Shown: positions 27,687 to 37,262 of the stretch, piece by piece
How the letters are laid out: each line of letters begins with the position of its first letter
How positions within the stretch are numbered: the first letter of the stretch is position 1
Source: Paraburkholderia hiiakae
Lineage (GTDB): Bacteria; Pseudomonadota; Gammaproteobacteria; Burkholderiales; Burkholderiaceae
Direction of reading: 5' to 3'
Assembly (NCBI RefSeq): GCF_904848665.1
Contig: NZ_CAJHCQ010000001.1
Span: 558,001-622,000 of the forward strand
DNA length: 64,000 bases
The notes under the pieces: model-generated
Told to the model about the DNA's origin: nothing
What the model saw: only the letters and a program-made list of their open reading frames with translations
Databases searched by the model: none
Position numbers and translations under genes: made by a program

Positions 27687-28157
27687 TCAGTTGCGCACTT
27701 GCAGCCAGAACGTGACCGGGCCGTCGTTGACGAGCGACACCTGCATGTCGGCGCCGAACTCGCCGGTCTCGACGGTCGTGTGTTTCTCGCGCGCGGCAGC
27801 GACGAAATAATCGAACAGACGCCGCCCCTCTTCGGGCGGCGCGGCCGGCGTGAAGCTCGGGCGCAGGCCGCTGTTCGTATCTGCGGCGAGCGTGAACTGC
27901 GAGACGAGCAGCAGGCCGCCGGGGGCACCATTGCCGTCGATGTTCTGCACGCTCAGGTTCATCTTGCCCGCCGCGTCGCTGAACACGCGATAGCCGAGCA
28001 GCTTCGCGAGCAGCTTGTCGGCGTTGGCCTCGGTGTCGCCGCGCTCGGCACACACCAGCGCGAGCAGCCCCTGGCCGATCGCACCGGTCACGCGCTCGCT
28101 GCCGCCTTGCGCCACGCGCACTTCCGCGCGGCGCACGCGCTGGATCAGCGCAATCAT
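27687..28157 (-). CDS. dtd: D-aminoacyl-tRNA deacylase
   Basis: A 156-residue DTD1-type enzyme that removes D-amino acids (classically D-Tyr) from tRNA. The chirality-proofreading motifs [12 protein letters not shown] (residues ~84-95) and [11 protein letters not shown] near the C-terminus are both intact, as is the start MIALIQRV. Its ATG overlaps the tyrS stop by 4 bp; the frame is open further upstream inside tyrS, but this start matches the family. Coupling to tyrS makes sense because TyrRS can charge D-tyrosine. Confidence 0.95.
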   Translation of the reverse strand: MIALIQRVRRAEVRVAQGGSERVTGAIGQGLLALVCAERGDTEANADKLLAKLLGYRVFSDAAGKMNLSVQNIDGNGAPGGLLLVSQFTLAADTNSGLRPSFTPAAPPEEGRRLFDYFVAAAREKHTTVETGEFGADMQVSLVNDGPVTFWLQVRN

Positions 28158-29419
28158 GCGGTGAGCGTCACGCGCGCAAAGCGCCGCTTGCCCACTTGCA
28201 CGACGAACTCGCCCGCCTCGATCTTGAGGCCCTTGTCGGAGACGGTAGCGCCGTCGATCTTCACGCCGCCCTGCTCGATGTTGCGCAGTGCTTCGCTCGT
28301 GGACGGCACGAGCCCCGCCTGCTTGAGCAACTGGCCGATGGCAAGCGGCGCGCCCGCGAGCGTGACCGACGGAATGTCGTCCGGCACGCCGCCCTTCGCG
28401 CGGTGGTTGAAGTCTTCGAGCGCGCGCCCGGCGTCGGCCTGCGAGTGAAACCGCGCGACGATTTCCTGCGCGAGCAGCACCTTGAAATCGCGCGGGTTGC
28501 GGCCCGCTTCGATTTCGCGCTTGAAGCCCTCGATCTCGTCCATCGGGCGGAACGAGAGCAGCGTGAAGTAACGCCACATCAGCACGTCGGAAATGGACAT
28601 GAGCTTGCCGAACATGTCGTTGGGCTTCTCGCTGATGCCGATGTAGTTATTCTTCGATTTCGACATCTTCTCGACGCCGTCGAGGCCTTCGAGCAGAGGC
28701 ATCGTAAGAATGCACTGCTGTTCCTGGCCGTACTGCTTTTGCAGTTCACGGCCAACGAGCAGGTTGAACTTCTGGTCCGTACCGCCGAGCTCGAGGTCCG
28801 CATTGAGCGCGACCGAGTCGTAGCCCTGCATGAGCGGATACAGGAATTCGTGGATCGAGATGGGCACGCCGCCCTGGAAGCGCTTGGTGAAATCCTCGCG
28901 CTCCAGAATGCGCGCAACCGTGTAGCGCGACGCGAGCTTGATCATGCCGTCGGCGCCGAGCGGCATCGACCATTCGCTGTTGTAGCGGATTTCGGTCTTT
29001 TCACGGTCGAGCACGAGCGCGGCCTGCTCGAAGTATGTTTTCGCGTTCGATTCGATCTGTTCGCGCGTGAGCGGCGGCCGCGTGGCGTTGCGGCCCGACG
29101 GGTCGCCGATCAGCGAAGTGAAGTCGCCGATCAGGAAGATCACGGTGTGGCCGAGATCCTGCAACTGGCGCATCTTGTTGAGCACGACCGTATGGCCGAT
29201 GTGGATGTCGGGCGCCGTCGGGTCGAGGCCGAGCTTGATGCGCAGCGGCTTGCCCGTGGCCGCGCTGCGGGCGAGCTTCTGCTCGAATTCTTCTTCGATC
29301 AGCAGTTCGTCCACGCCGCGCTTCGTGACGGCAAGCGCGTGACGGACTTCGTCGGTGACCGGAAAGGCGTCTTTTGCGCCGGTGTTGGCGCCGTTGCTGG
29401 AGGTGGACTCGTTGCTCAT
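28154..29419 (-). CDS. tyrS: Tyrosyl-tRNA synthetase
   Basis: A 421-residue class I synthetase. HIGH is present in [14 protein letters not shown] (near residue 65), KMSKS in [14 protein letters not shown] (near 250), and a C-terminal S4 RNA-binding domain begins at about residue 355 ([25 protein letters not shown]). The ATG at 29419 is chosen because an upstream extension of 53 codons is Arg/Pro-rich and unconserved-looking. The Ser/Asn-rich first 20 residues are a species-type extension. First gene of tyrS-dtd-gpmB. Confidence 0.95.
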   Translation of the reverse strand: MSNESTSSNGANTGAKDAFPVTDEVRHALAVTKRGVDELLIEEEFEQKLARSAATGKPLRIKLGLDPTAPDIHIGHTVVLNKMRQLQDLGHTVIFLIGDFTSLIGDPSGRNATRPPLTREQIESNAKTYFEQAALVLDREKTEIRYNSEWSMPLGADGMIKLASRYTVARILEREDFTKRFQGGVPISIHEFLYPLMQGYDSVALNADLELGGTDQKFNLLVGRELQKQYGQEQQCILTMPLLEGLDGVEKMSKSKNNYIGISEKPNDMFGKLMSISDVLMWRYFTLLSFRPMDEIEGFKREIEAGRNPRDFKVLLAQEIVARFHSQADAGRALEDFNHRAKGGVPDDIPSVTLAGAPLAIGQLLKQAGLVPSTSEALRNIEQGGVKIDGATVSDKGLKIEAGEFVVQVGKRRFARVTLTA

Positions 29420-29691
29420 GCTTCGATCGGTTCTGTCGTTAAGTCTGGGTCTAGACCGCAATTTTACGTGATTCGACTCGCGAGGCTGCGGTTTGCGGGT
29501 GTTTGTGGGTCGCGCACGCGGCGTTGACTCGCATTCCACGACTTGATCATGATTCTCCAGACCAACGAGATCGAGCATGGGGGTCTGAAGCCAGGAGCGG
29601 ACAACAGTCAGCCGATCGGCTTACGCTCGAACGGCATTGCGCCGATAATTCCCTCGCAGGGCACTGAATTGCATTGATAAAGGAGCAGAAC

Positions 29692-30846
29692 GTGGCGCCA
29701 CGCGACGCACGAAACGAGAGCGCACACGCCGCCGACGGCGTGTATTTCGGCCTGATGTCGGGCACGAGCATGGATGGCGTGGACGGCATTGCCGTGCGCT
29801 TCGAGGCTGGCCAGCGGCCAGTGGTGCTGGCCGAGGCCTTCGTCGGCTTCGCGCAGGGGCTGCGCGAAGCGCTCTTTTCGTTGCAGCAGCCAGGCGAGAA
29901 CGAGATCGAGCGCGAGGCGCTCGCCGGCAACGCACTCGCGGCCCGCTATGCGGTGTGCTGCCACGAGTTGCTGCGTGCGGCCAATGTTTCCTCCGGCGAT
30001 GTGCGCGCAATCGGCGCGCACGGCCAGACCGTGCGGCATCGTCCGGAGAAGGGCTACACGGTGCAGATCCAGAACCCGGCGCTGCTCGCGGAACTCACCC
30101 ACATCGACGTAATCGCCGACTTCCGCAGCCGCGACGTCGCCTCGGGCGGCCAGGGCGCGCCGCTCGTGCCCGCGTTCCACGCGACGCTGTTCGGCTCGCA
30201 GGAAGACACTCGCGTGGTCTGCAACCTGGGCGGCATCAGCAACATCACGGTGCTCTCGTCGACGGGCGCCGTGCGTGGGTTCGATTGCGGCCCGGCCAAC
30301 GCCCTGCTCGACCTCTGGGCCGAGCGCCATCTGGGCAAGCCCTACGACGAGAACGGCAAGTTCGCCGCCAGCGGCAATCTGCATCAACCGCTTCTGAACG
30401 CCCTGATGGACGAACCGTTCTTCGAACAGCAGCCGCCCAAGAGCACAGGCCGCGATCTTTTCAATGCCCAGTGGCTCGACGACAAGCTCAAGGGCTTTGA
30501 GTCGCTCACGCCCGCCGACGTGCAGGCCACGCTAGTCGCACTGACCGCCGTGAGCGTGGCGCGCGAGATCGAGCGTCACGCGAGCGATTGCCGCGCCGTG
30601 TATGTCTGCGGCGGCGGCGCGCGCAACGCGGCATTGATGGCGGCGCTGCAAAAGGCGCTCGAAACGGGCGGTGTGGCCGGCGTGCCGGTCATGACGACCG
30701 AGGCGCTAGGCGTACCGCCGCATCAGGTGGAGCCGCTTGCCTTCGCGTGGCTTGCCATGCGCTGCGTAGCACGCGAGCCGGGCAATCTCGCCGCCGTCAC
30801 CGGCGCTGCCGGCGAGCGCGTGCTGGGTGCGATCTATCCGCGCTAA
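29692..30846 (+). CDS. anmK: Anhydro-N-acetylmuramic acid kinase
   Basis: A 384-residue kinase of cell-wall recycling that converts 1,6-anhydroMurNAc to MurNAc-6-phosphate. The phosphate loop [16 protein letters not shown] is at residues ~17-32, with [11 protein letters not shown] near 105, [11 protein letters not shown] near 180 and [11 protein letters not shown]. The GTG at 29692 has AAGGAG six bases upstream; a TTG six codons earlier lies before that site and is rejected. Divergent from tyrS. Confidence 0.95.
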   Translation: MAPRDARNESAHAADGVYFGLMSGTSMDGVDGIAVRFEAGQRPVVLAEAFVGFAQGLREALFSLQQPGENEIEREALAGNALAARYAVCCHELLRAANVSSGDVRAIGAHGQTVRHRPEKGYTVQIQNPALLAELTHIDVIADFRSRDVASGGQGAPLVPAFHATLFGSQEDTRVVCNLGGISNITVLSSTGAVRGFDCGPANALLDLWAERHLGKPYDENGKFAASGNLHQPLLNALMDEPFFEQQPPKSTGRDLFNAQWLDDKLKGFESLTPADVQATLVALTAVSVAREIERHASDCRAVYVCGGGARNAALMAALQKALETGGVAGVPVMTTEALGVPPHQVEPLAFAWLAMRCVAREPGNLAAVTGAAGERVLGAIYPR

Positions 30847-30859
30847 AGTGAACGCGCCA

Positions 30860-30887
30860 AAAAAACGGGGCCGAAGCCCCGTTTTTT
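30860..30887. terminator. Bidirectional terminator between anmK and erpA
   Basis: A 12-bp stem with A6 on one side and T6 on the other, CGAA loop (30872-30875). It serves both convergent genes. Confidence 0.88.
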
Positions 30888-30904
30888 ATTCGGCAGTCAA
30901 TCGA

Positions 30905-31270
30905 TCAAACCGAGAACGACGAGCCGCAACCGCACGTGGTGGTCGCGTTCGGGTTCTTGATGACGAATTGCGCGCCATTGAGATCGTCCTTGTAGTCGAT
31001 CTCGGCGCCGACGAGGTACTGATAGCTCATCGAGTCGATCAGAAGCTGGACGCCGTTGCGGTTCATCACGGTGTCGTCTTCGTTGACCGTCTCGTCGAAC
31101 GTGAATCCGTACTGGAAGCCCGAGCAGCCGCCGCCCTGCACGAATACGCGCAGCTTCAGCTCCGGGTTGCCTTCCTCGTCGATCAGTTGCTTGACCTTGT
31201 CAGCCGCTGCTTCGGTGAAAACGAAGGGACCGGGCATTTCGGTCGCGGTAGTTTCAGTGACAGCGCTCAT
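30905..31270 (-). CDS. erpA: Iron-sulfur cluster insertion protein ErpA
   Basis: A 121-residue A-type carrier that delivers Fe-S clusters to target enzymes. The three ligand cysteines are in [11 protein letters not shown] (near residue 49) and the C-terminal CGCGSSFSV. Length and C-terminus match ErpA rather than IscA or SufA. Monocistronic, with a GAGAGTT-like ribosome site before the ATG. Confidence 0.94.
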   Translation of the reverse strand: MSAVTETTATEMPGPFVFTEAAADKVKQLIDEEGNPELKLRVFVQGGGCSGFQYGFTFDETVNEDDTVMNRNGVQLLIDSMSYQYLVGAEIDYKDDLNGAQFVIKNPNATTTCGCGSSFSV

Positions 31271-31404
31271 TCGAACTCTCCAAAAAAGCTTCTAGCCGCT
31301 ATTGTAGGGCTGTTCCCGATATCGTGCTTAAGCCCACAAAATCAAGGGTTTCTCCAAACTTCTGCAGCTTGCGCGCCACGCGTGGGACGCGCCGAAAAAA
31401 ACGA

Positions 31405-31440
31405 AAAAGCCGCCCAGCGCACGGAGCGCGGACGGCTTTT
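31405..31440 (-). terminator. Terminator of rplM-rpsI
   Basis: The stem AAAAGCCG/CGGCTTTT (31405-31412 with 31433-31440), imperfectly extended inwards, is followed on the minus strand by T-rich sequence. It lies about 50 bp after the rpsI stop. Confidence 0.75.
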
Positions 31441-31492
31441 GCAGCAGCGCTGCGCCCCGCGAGGGGCGCAGGCCCAAAGCGCCAATCTGAAA

Positions 31493-31885
31493 TTAACGCT
31501 TCGAGAACTGCTTGCGGCGACGTGCCTTGTGGAAACCAACCTTCTTACGTTCCACTTCACGTGCGTCACGGGTGACGAAGCCAGCTTGCGACAGTGCCGG
31601 CTTGAGCGTTGCGTCGTAGTCCATCAGCGCGCGCGTGATGCCGTGGCGAACTGCGCCGGCCTGGCCGGTTTCGCCGCCGCCCGTCACGTTCACCTTGATG
31701 TCGAACGTCGCGCCGTGGTTCGTGAGTTCCAGCGGTTGACGCACGATCATCAGCGACGTTTCGCGCGAGAAGTAGTCGGCGATGGGCTTGCCGTTGACGA
31801 CGATTTCGCCCTTGCCCGACTTGATGAAGACACGAGCGACGGCGCTCTTGCGGCGGCCCGTACCGTAATTCCAGTTACCGATCAT
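31493..31885 (-). CDS. rpsI: Ribosomal protein S9
   Basis: A 130-residue small-subunit protein. It has [13 protein letters not shown] at the N-terminus and the C-terminal tail [17 protein letters not shown], whose basic end reaches the P-site tRNA. It is 11 bp downstream of rplM, the conserved L13-S9 operon. Confidence 0.98.
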   Translation of the reverse strand: MIGNWNYGTGRRKSAVARVFIKSGKGEIVVNGKPIADYFSRETSLMIVRQPLELTNHGATFDIKVNVTGGGETGQAGAVRHGITRALMDYDATLKPALSQAGFVTRDAREVERKKVGFHKARRRKQFSKR

Positions 31886-31896
31886 GTGGGCTCCCC

Positions 31897-32325
31897 TTAG
31901 ATCTCGAGCGCCTTCGGCTGTTGTGCCGAGTGCGGGTGCGTTGCTTCTGCGTAGACCTTCAGCTTCTTGATCATCGCGTAACCGAGCGGGCCCTTCGGCA
32001 GCATGCCCTTCACGGCCTTCTCGAGCGCGCGGCCCGGGAAGCGTTCTTGCATCTTGCCGAACGTCGTTTCGTAGATACCGCCCGGGTAGCCCGAGTGACG
32101 GTAGTACTTCTTGTCGGTGGTCTTGTTGCCCGTGACCTTCAGCTTGCCGGCGTTGATGATGATGATGAAATCACCAGTGTCGACGTGCGGGGTGAACTCA
32201 GGCTTGTGTTTGCCGCGAAGACGGCGTGCCACTTCGCTGGCGACACGGCCGAGAACCTTATCCGTCGCGTCAATCACGTACCATTCGCGCTGCACTTCAT
32301 GTGCCTTGGCGGAAAAAGTCTTCAT
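31897..32325 (-). CDS. rplM: Ribosomal protein L13
   Basis: A 142-residue large-subunit assembly protein with the typical start [20 protein letters not shown] and the motif [18 protein letters not shown]. First gene of rplM-rpsI. A consensus-like promoter (TTGACT, 18 bp, TATAAT) gives a leader of ~125 nt, long enough for translational control of the sort known for rplM in E. coli. Confidence 0.98.
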   Translation of the reverse strand: MKTFSAKAHEVQREWYVIDATDKVLGRVASEVARRLRGKHKPEFTPHVDTGDFIIIINAGKLKVTGNKTTDKKYYRHSGYPGGIYETTFGKMQERFPGRALEKAVKGMLPKGPLGYAMIKKLKVYAEATHPHSAQQPKALEI

Positions 32326-32456
32326 GATCGATCCAAAAAAAATGCTGTGCCCTGTTTTGGTCCTGCTTGTATGGTGACGCTCGTTGGCGCCGGCGCAGGC
32401 TCTCCCTGGTTGGGTTCCCCCATTCTTCCCGCGGGCATGGATGCGGGAAACCTAAG

Positions 32457-32486
32457 ATTATAAAGGGGAATTTGGCCGCGAGTCAA
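32457..32486 (-). promoter_or_regulatory. rplM promoter
   Basis: On the minus strand, -35 TTGACT (32481-32486), an 18-bp spacer, and -10 TATAAT (32457-32462). The transcript would start near 32450, about 125 nt before the rplM ATG. Confidence 0.75.
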
Positions 32487-32534
32487 AGTATTGCTTTCGG
32501 TGAGGCTGGAGGCGGCAAAACGAAGGTTGCGGAC

Positions 32535-32629
32535 GAAAAAAAGCCCGAACGCGTTGTTCGGGCTTAATCCACTCTTTGGAGGAGGGTGGAGGAGACATGC
32601 TGAGGTGTCGTGAAGCACGACAACCAATG
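32535..32629 (-). ncRNA. Probable small RNA with an anti-Shine-Dalgarno tract
   Basis: A compact transcription unit on the minus strand with no coding content. A near-consensus promoter ends at 32636. The predicted RNA (~95 nt) begins with a perfect 7-bp hairpin with a 3-nt loop (32606-32622), followed by a single-stranded pyrimidine tract, TCTCCTCCACCCTCCTCC on the RNA strand (32578-32595), which contains the CCUCC complement of ribosome binding sites twice. It ends in a textbook terminator (10-bp stem 32541-32550 with 32556-32565, then seven T). The layout (5' hairpin, exposed C-rich target-binding region, Rho-independent end) resembles trans-acting regulatory RNAs. An attenuator for rplM is the alternative, but rplM has its own promoter downstream. 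I cannot match it to a named family. Confidence 0.6.
32536..32565 (-). terminator. Terminator of the small RNA candidate
   Basis: AAGCCCGAAC pairs with GTTCGGGCTT around a 5-nt loop; seven T follow on the minus strand. No protein gene ends nearby on that strand. Confidence 0.8.
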
Positions 32630-32635
32630 AGCCCA

Positions 32636-32664
32636 ATTATACGGATGGCCCTTGTGCGACGCAA
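32636..32664 (-). promoter_or_regulatory. Promoter of the small RNA candidate
   Basis: On the minus strand, -35 TTGCGT (32659-32664), a 17-bp spacer, and -10 TATAAT (32636-32641). This is the best sigma-70 match seen in the window. Confidence 0.7.
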
Positions 32665-32679
32665 GAGCGTTTGCATTGC

Positions 32680-32707
32680 GAAATTTAACACCATAATGTG
32701 AAATTTC
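32680..32707. promoter_or_regulatory. Inverted repeat upstream of the small RNA promoter
   Basis: GAAATTT and AAATTTC arms separated by 14 bp lie 15-43 bp beyond the -35 of the small RNA promoter, the usual location for an activator site. Confidence 0.35.
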
Positions 32708-32882
32708 ATCGAATCGATACATCGACAGAAAAACTCATAAAAATCAGCATCTTGTCAATTCGTCACACGAAAGGTACGCAGAAGCACTAGAGCGAAACCC
32801 CTAATTGCGTAAGAAAAAACCGTCTTGTCTACAGGATGTCGCGCCGCAACATACACGCACGTGGCATAAGGCGCGCGCGGCC

Positions 32883-32898
32883 ATGTCCCCCCGGACAT
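32883..32898. promoter_or_regulatory. ATGTCC-N4-GGACAT dyad at the osmC promoter
   Basis: A perfect 6-4-6 palindrome immediately upstream of a TACAAT -10-like hexamer (32916-32921), covering the -35 position of osmC. A repressor bound here would block the promoter. Confidence 0.4.
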
Positions 32899-32959
32899 AC
32901 CAGTAAGGTGCGGGCTACAATGCCGTCTGAATCAAGAAACCGCGCAGAGGCATACGCAC

Positions 32960-33382
32960 ATGGAATGCAAAGTTAGCTGGATGGGACAAGACGGCATGGC
33001 GTTCGCAGCCGAAACGGGCAGCGGCCATCTCGTCAACATGGACGGCGCGCCGGAAGGCGGCGGCCACAACCTCGCACCGCGGCCGATGGAAATGGTGCTG
33101 CTCGGCACCGGCGGCTGCACGGCGTACGACGTGGTGCTGATCCTGAAGAAGAGCCGCCAGGAAGTGAGCGGCTGCAGCGTGACGCTCAAGGCCGAGCGTG
33201 CGAGCGAAGACCCGAAGGTCTTCACGAAGATCCACTTCCACTTCACCGTGACCGGCAAGAATCTGAACCCGGCCACCGTCGAGCGCGCAATCAACCTCTC
33301 GCACGACAAGTACTGCTCGGCGTCGATCATGATCGGCAAGACCGCCGAGATCACGCATACGTTCGAGATCGTCGCGACCTAA
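32960..33382 (+). CDS. OsmC-family protein
   Basis: A 140-residue OsmC/Ohr-fold protein. MECKVSWMGQDGMAFAAETGSGH and PRPMEMVLLGTGGCTAYDVVLILKK contain the first catalytic-type Cys; the second is in LSHDKYCSASIMIGKTAEI. Paired cysteines in this fold reduce organic hydroperoxides with a dithiol partner, but this YhfA-like subgroup is poorly characterised. Single gene with a palindrome over its promoter, convergent with rnpB. Confidence 0.85.
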   Translation: MECKVSWMGQDGMAFAAETGSGHLVNMDGAPEGGGHNLAPRPMEMVLLGTGGCTAYDVVLILKKSRQEVSGCSVTLKAERASEDPKVFTKIHFHFTVTGKNLNPATVERAINLSHDKYCSASIMIGKTAEITHTFEIVAT

Positions 33383-33397
33383 GCCCTGCGGCAAAAG

Positions 33398-33439
33398 AAA
33401 AAGCCGGCGCGGTTCATCGAAGAACCGCGCCGGCTTTTT
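33398..33439. terminator. Bidirectional terminator between osmC and rnpB
   Basis: An 18-bp perfect stem (33398-33415 with 33422-33439) with A5 and T5 ends and a 6-nt loop. It ends both the osmC mRNA and the RNase P RNA precursor. Confidence 0.9.
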
Positions 33440-33452
33440 GCATGAATGAGCT

Positions 33453-33863
<411 letters not shown>

Positions 33864-33871
33864 GAGGCGCG

Positions 33872-33877
33872 ATATTA
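33872..33877 (-). promoter_or_regulatory. rnpB -10 element
   Basis: TAATAT on the minus strand lies about eight bases before the P1 helix, fitting a start at ~33865. The -35 is not clear. Confidence 0.5.
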
Positions 33878-33931
33878 GCACGTGCGGGCGCGCGGCGTCT
33901 GGGGCCGGATCGATTGCTGAGCGCCGGCCTT

Positions 33932-34873
33932 TTAGCGAGTGCGGCGGCCGGCGCGAAAGACCGTAGCGTCGTCGTAGAACGACGGGTCTTCGTTATGCGC
34001 CCACCAACCCGGAATGCCGAGTACAGGCAGCGGTGCGAAGCTGCGCCCGTTGAGCGCTGCGTCGGTGGCGAGCTTGACGCTCACCGTCTCGTCCAGATAC
34101 GCGTCTCGTTGCGCGCGCGGCCACGTGAAATACGCTTGCGGCACTTCGACCACCCATGCGTGCGCCGTGCACGCCGCATAGGGCGAGATCAGCTTTTCGA
34201 GCAGCGCATGGCCGAAGACGCGGACTTCGCAGCGCGCGAGGCAAACCGTCTCTTCGAACGCGGCTTCCCAACTCGCGCGCTGCGCCACGAACAGCGTGCG
34301 CCAATCGAAGGCGCGCAGCGCCGCGATGAGCGCGGCGTCCGATGAGGCATAGAGCACCGCGTTCTCGTCGAAGAGCGTGAGGGCGTCACGCACGCCGCCG
34401 CGCGTGGGGCCTACGCCCAGCACGTCGATCGCAGCGGCCTGGCGCGCGTTCAGCGTCGCCTTGATGCGCGGGAACGCGAACCAGGCCAGCGCGTTGAAGA
34501 AGTCGTGGAGATTGTGTCGCGTCGGCACGCAGCCCGTCGCCGCGATATGCGCCTCGTAGGCCGAGCCCTCGGGCAGGTCGTCCTGCGCGATGAAGCGCAG
34601 CGGCTGGCCGCGGCCCGTGCTTTGGGCGGCAGCGAGCGCATCGGCGTTCAGTTCAGCCAGGTACGCCGCGTATCCCGCCAGCGCGGCCTGCTGCCAGCGC
34701 CGGCCGCGCGCTTCGTGCTGCGCAAACCAGCGGCGGCCCCAGTCGATGTCGGTGAAACTGCCCAGCGGCATGGTCCGGCGCGGTTCGCGCGCGGGCATCG
34801 GTGCGTGCGCATCGACTGCCCCGCTCAGGCCGATCGTTGCGAGCGCAGCCACACCCGGCCCCGCCTCGCTCAA
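33932..34873 (-). CDS. DUF3025-family protein
   Basis: A protein of unknown function, up to 313 residues. Features: [21 protein letters not shown] near the start, a central [25 protein letters not shown] typical of DUF3025, and C-terminal [22 protein letters not shown]. No membrane segment or catalytic motif is recognised. The start is uncertain: the TTG at 34873 overlaps the pyrC stop (TTGA) and has GGAAG upstream; GTG at 34852 and ATG at 34798 are alternatives. It is tightly coupled to pyrC, but no pyrimidine role is known. Confidence 0.75.
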   Translation of the reverse strand: MSEAGPGVAALATIGLSGAVDAHAPMPAREPRRTMPLGSFTDIDWGRRWFAQHEARGRRWQQAALAGYAAYLAELNADALAAAQSTGRGQPLRFIAQDDLPEGSAYEAHIAATGCVPTRHNLHDFFNALAWFAFPRIKATLNARQAAAIDVLGVGPTRGGVRDALTLFDENAVLYASSDAALIAALRAFDWRTLFVAQRASWEAAFEETVCLARCEVRVFGHALLEKLISPYAACTAHAWVVEVPQAYFTWPRAQRDAYLDETVSVKLATDAALNGRSFAPLPVLGIPGWWAHNEDPSFYDDATVFRAGRRTR

Positions 34874-35925
34874 ATGAGCTTCCAGCCGATTGTCTCGCCG
34901 CCGCGCAGCGGCACGACGGGCGTGTCGCCGGCCTCGATTTCGGCGGGCAGCGTCCAGCTCTCGCGGCGCAACGTGACCGTTTCGGCCGCGCGCGGCAGGC
35001 CGTAGAAGTCCGCGCCGTAAAAGCTCGCAAAGCCCTCGAGCTTGTCGAGCGCGCCTGCATTGTCGAACGCTTCGGCGTAGAGCTCGAGCGCGTGCAGCGC
35101 CGTGTAGCAGCCCGCGCAACCGCACGCGTGCTCCTTCAGGCCCTTCGGGTGCGGCGCGCTGTCGGTGCCGAGGAAGAAGCGATGATCGCCCGAGGTCGCC
35201 GCCGCAACGAGCGCCACACGATGCGTCTCGCGCTTGAGCACGGGCAGGCAGTAGTAGTGCGGACGGATGCCGCCCTGGAAGATCGCGTTGCGGTTGTAGA
35301 GCAGGTGATGCGCGGTGATCGTCGCGCCGAGGAGGCCAGGCGCTGCGTGATCGGCGCGGATGTAGTCGACGGCGTCCTTAGTCGTGATGTGCTCGAACAC
35401 CACCTTGAGCGCTGGGAAATCGCGACGCAGCGGCGTCATCACGCGGTCGATGAAGACCTTCTCGCGATCGAACAGGTCGATGTCGGCGCTCGTCACTTCA
35501 CCGTGCACGAGCAACGGCATGCCCACTTCCTGCATGGCTTCGAGCGCCTTCGCGCACTTGCGGATGTCCGTCACGCCGGCGTCCGAGTTCGTCGTCGCGC
35601 CCGCCGGATACAGCTTCACGCCGTGCACGAAGCCGCTCGCCTTCGCGCGGCGGATTTCCTCGGGCGGCGTGTTGTCGGTGAGATAGAGCGTCATCAGCGG
35701 CTCGAACATCGAGCCCGCCGGCAGCGCGGCGAGAATGCGCTCGCGGTAGGCGGCGGCCTGCTCCGTCGTCGTGACCGGCGGCTTGAGGTTCGGCATGATG
35801 ATCGCGCGGCCGAACTGGCGCGCCGTGTGCGGCAGCACCGCCGCGAGCATCGCGCCGTCGCGCACATGCAGGTGCCAGTCGTCGGGGCGGGCGAGCGTGA
35901 GAGTCGTGAGGGAAGAGGCGTTCAT
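34870..35925 (-). CDS. pyrC: Dihydroorotase, class II
   Basis: A 351-residue zinc amidohydrolase of pyrimidine synthesis (carbamoyl-aspartate to dihydroorotate), close to E. coli PyrC (348). Metal-binding [10 protein letters not shown] lies near residues 15-24; the carboxylated Lys lies in [17 protein letters not shown], with HGEV and FEHITT carrying further His ligands and FLGTDSAPH the catalytic Asp. The ATG at 35925 starts the family pattern. It overlaps the DUF3025 gene downstream. Confidence 0.95.
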   Translation of the reverse strand: MNASSLTTLTLARPDDWHLHVRDGAMLAAVLPHTARQFGRAIIMPNLKPPVTTTEQAAAYRERILAALPAGSMFEPLMTLYLTDNTPPEEIRRAKASGFVHGVKLYPAGATTNSDAGVTDIRKCAKALEAMQEVGMPLLVHGEVTSADIDLFDREKVFIDRVMTPLRRDFPALKVVFEHITTKDAVDYIRADHAAPGLLGATITAHHLLYNRNAIFQGGIRPHYYCLPVLKRETHRVALVAAATSGDHRFFLGTDSAPHPKGLKEHACGCAGCYTALHALELYAEAFDNAGALDKLEGFASFYGADFYGLPRAAETVTLRRESWTLPAEIEAGDTPVVPLRGGETIGWKLI

Positions 35926-36276
35926 GGCTAGAGTCAGGCGCAGCTACGGTATGAATGAACGGCGGCAAGTTCGCGCAAACGCGCTCAGGCTGCCGGATAT
36001 TCCGGGCATATCACGGCAACAAGTGCGGCGTTGATCGATGCAAAGCCAACGCACGCGTTGCCCGCACCGTCGCGTACACACGACAATTCGCACTGCATTG
36101 ACGCCGGCACGCGCCCTTCTACGCAAGCCAGCAATGCATCCGACAAATTTCGTATTGGCGCCCCGCAGGCCGGTGATATGCTTGGGAAATCATTATTGTA
36201 ACGGGTCGACGGCGGGTCCCGCCTTCCACTGCAGCCGCCTTACGCCGTCCCAGTCGCATCACGCACCATCAGCACC
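35926..36276. other. Divergent pyrC / glutamine amidotransferase gap
   Basis: 351 bp between divergent genes. A possible plus-strand promoter is TTGGCG, 16 bp, TATGCT at about 36154-36181. No RNA gene, ORF or clear operator is seen. Confidence 0.3.
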
Positions 36277-37185
36277 ATGTGCCAACTTCTCGGAATGAAT
36301 TGCGCCGCGCCGACGGACGTCACGTTCTCCTTCACAGGATTCGCGGCGCGCGGCGGCGCCACCGATCACCACGCCGACGGCTGGGGTATCGCGTTCTTCG
36401 AGGACAAGGCCTGCCGCCTTTTCATCGACAACGAGCCATCGGCGCGTTCGCCGATCGCCGAGATGGTCAAGCACTACCCCATCAAGTCGCGCAACACCAT
36501 CGCCCATATCCGCAAGGCCACGCAAGGCAACTGCGCGCTCGAGAACAGTCATCCGTTCCTGCGCGAGCTGTGGGGCCGGCACTGGATCTTCGCGCACAAC
36601 GGCGACCTGCAGGAATTCAATCCGGTGATGTCGGGCGTGTATCAGCCGGTTGGCACGACCGATAGCGAACGCGCGTTCTGCCTGCTGCTACAAGGCTTGC
36701 GCAAGGCGTTCCCCGGTGCGCAGCCGCCGCTCGACGAACTGTTCGCCGCGCTGGAGGCGCTCACGCGCGAGGTCACGCAGTTCGGCGTCTTCAACTTTCT
36801 GATGTCGAACGGCCAGGCGCTGTTCGCGCATTGCTCGACGCATCTCTACTATCTCGTGCGGCGCTGGCCGTTTTCGACGGCGCATCTCGTCGATGCCGAT
36901 GTCTCCATCGACTTCGCCAAGTACACGACGCCCGAGGACCGCGTGGCCGTGATCGCCACCGCGCCGCTCACCGACAACGAGGTCTGGACACGCTTCGCCC
37001 CCGGCGACCTGCTGATGTTCCAGCACGGCGACGTGATCGCCCGAACCAGCGTACCGGTGCCGCAAAAGGTGCTCGACAAGCTCGCCAACCCTTCGCTCGA
37101 TGCGTCGGCCAGCGCACCGTGCGTCGCGCAGCCGGGTGAGATCGACCCGGAAGCCGTGGCCGCGCTGCAGACCTGGGGCGAGTAA
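36277..37185 (+). CDS. Class II glutamine amidotransferase, YafJ-like
   Basis: A 302-residue N-terminal-nucleophile amidohydrolase. MCQLLGMNC exposes Cys2 as nucleophile after Met removal; HHADGWGIAFFED, THIRKAT-type IAHIRKATQGNCALENSHPF and the FAHNGDL motif are the class II GATase signature. No synthase domain is attached, as in E. coli YafJ, whose biological substrate is unknown. Monocistronic, ending in a strong terminator. Confidence 0.88.
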   Translation: MCQLLGMNCAAPTDVTFSFTGFAARGGATDHHADGWGIAFFEDKACRLFIDNEPSARSPIAEMVKHYPIKSRNTIAHIRKATQGNCALENSHPFLRELWGRHWIFAHNGDLQEFNPVMSGVYQPVGTTDSERAFCLLLQGLRKAFPGAQPPLDELFAALEALTREVTQFGVFNFLMSNGQALFAHCSTHLYYLVRRWPFSTAHLVDADVSIDFAKYTTPEDRVAVIATAPLTDNEVWTRFAPGDLLMFQHGDVIARTSVPVPQKVLDKLANPSLDASASAPCVAQPGEIDPEAVAALQTWGE

Positions 37186-37205
37186 GCCGGGCGATGCCCG
37201 AAACG

Positions 37206-37236
37206 AAAAAAGCCGCGCATCGAGCGCGGCTTTTTT
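37206..37236. terminator. Bidirectional terminator
   Basis: A 13-bp stem (37206-37218 with 37224-37236, 5-nt loop) with A6/T6 ends between the amidotransferase gene and gltL. Confidence 0.9.
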
Positions 37237-37262
37237 GCTTTCTGCAAGCGGGCGAACAAGCC

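Larger units (their letters stand above)
32326..32959. other. Long AT-rich region between rplM and osmC
   Basis: This 634-bp gap holds, from left to right, the rplM leader, the rplM promoter (32457-32486), a probable small RNA gene on the minus strand (32535-32629) with its own promoter, a spaced inverted repeat (32680-32707), an AT-rich stretch (about 32690-32830), and the osmC promoter area with a palindrome at 32883-32898. It is the largest structured non-coding region in the window. Confidence 0.7.

Noticed and set aside
29420..29578. A 53-residue N-terminal extension of TyrRS
   Set aside because: The extension is rich in Arg and Pro, lacks a ribosome site and does not resemble TyrRS N-termini.
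32597..32701. A 34-codon plus-strand ORF with a strong GGAGGAG before its ATG
   Set aside because: It uses rare codons (AGG, CGA, ATA) unlike its neighbours and lies antisense to the small RNA and its promoter; the purine-rich stretch is better explained as the complement of the RNA pyrimidine tract.
36116..36276. A regulatory RNA upstream of the class II glutamine amidotransferase
   Set aside because: No paired structure or terminator-antiterminator arrangement was found in the leader.
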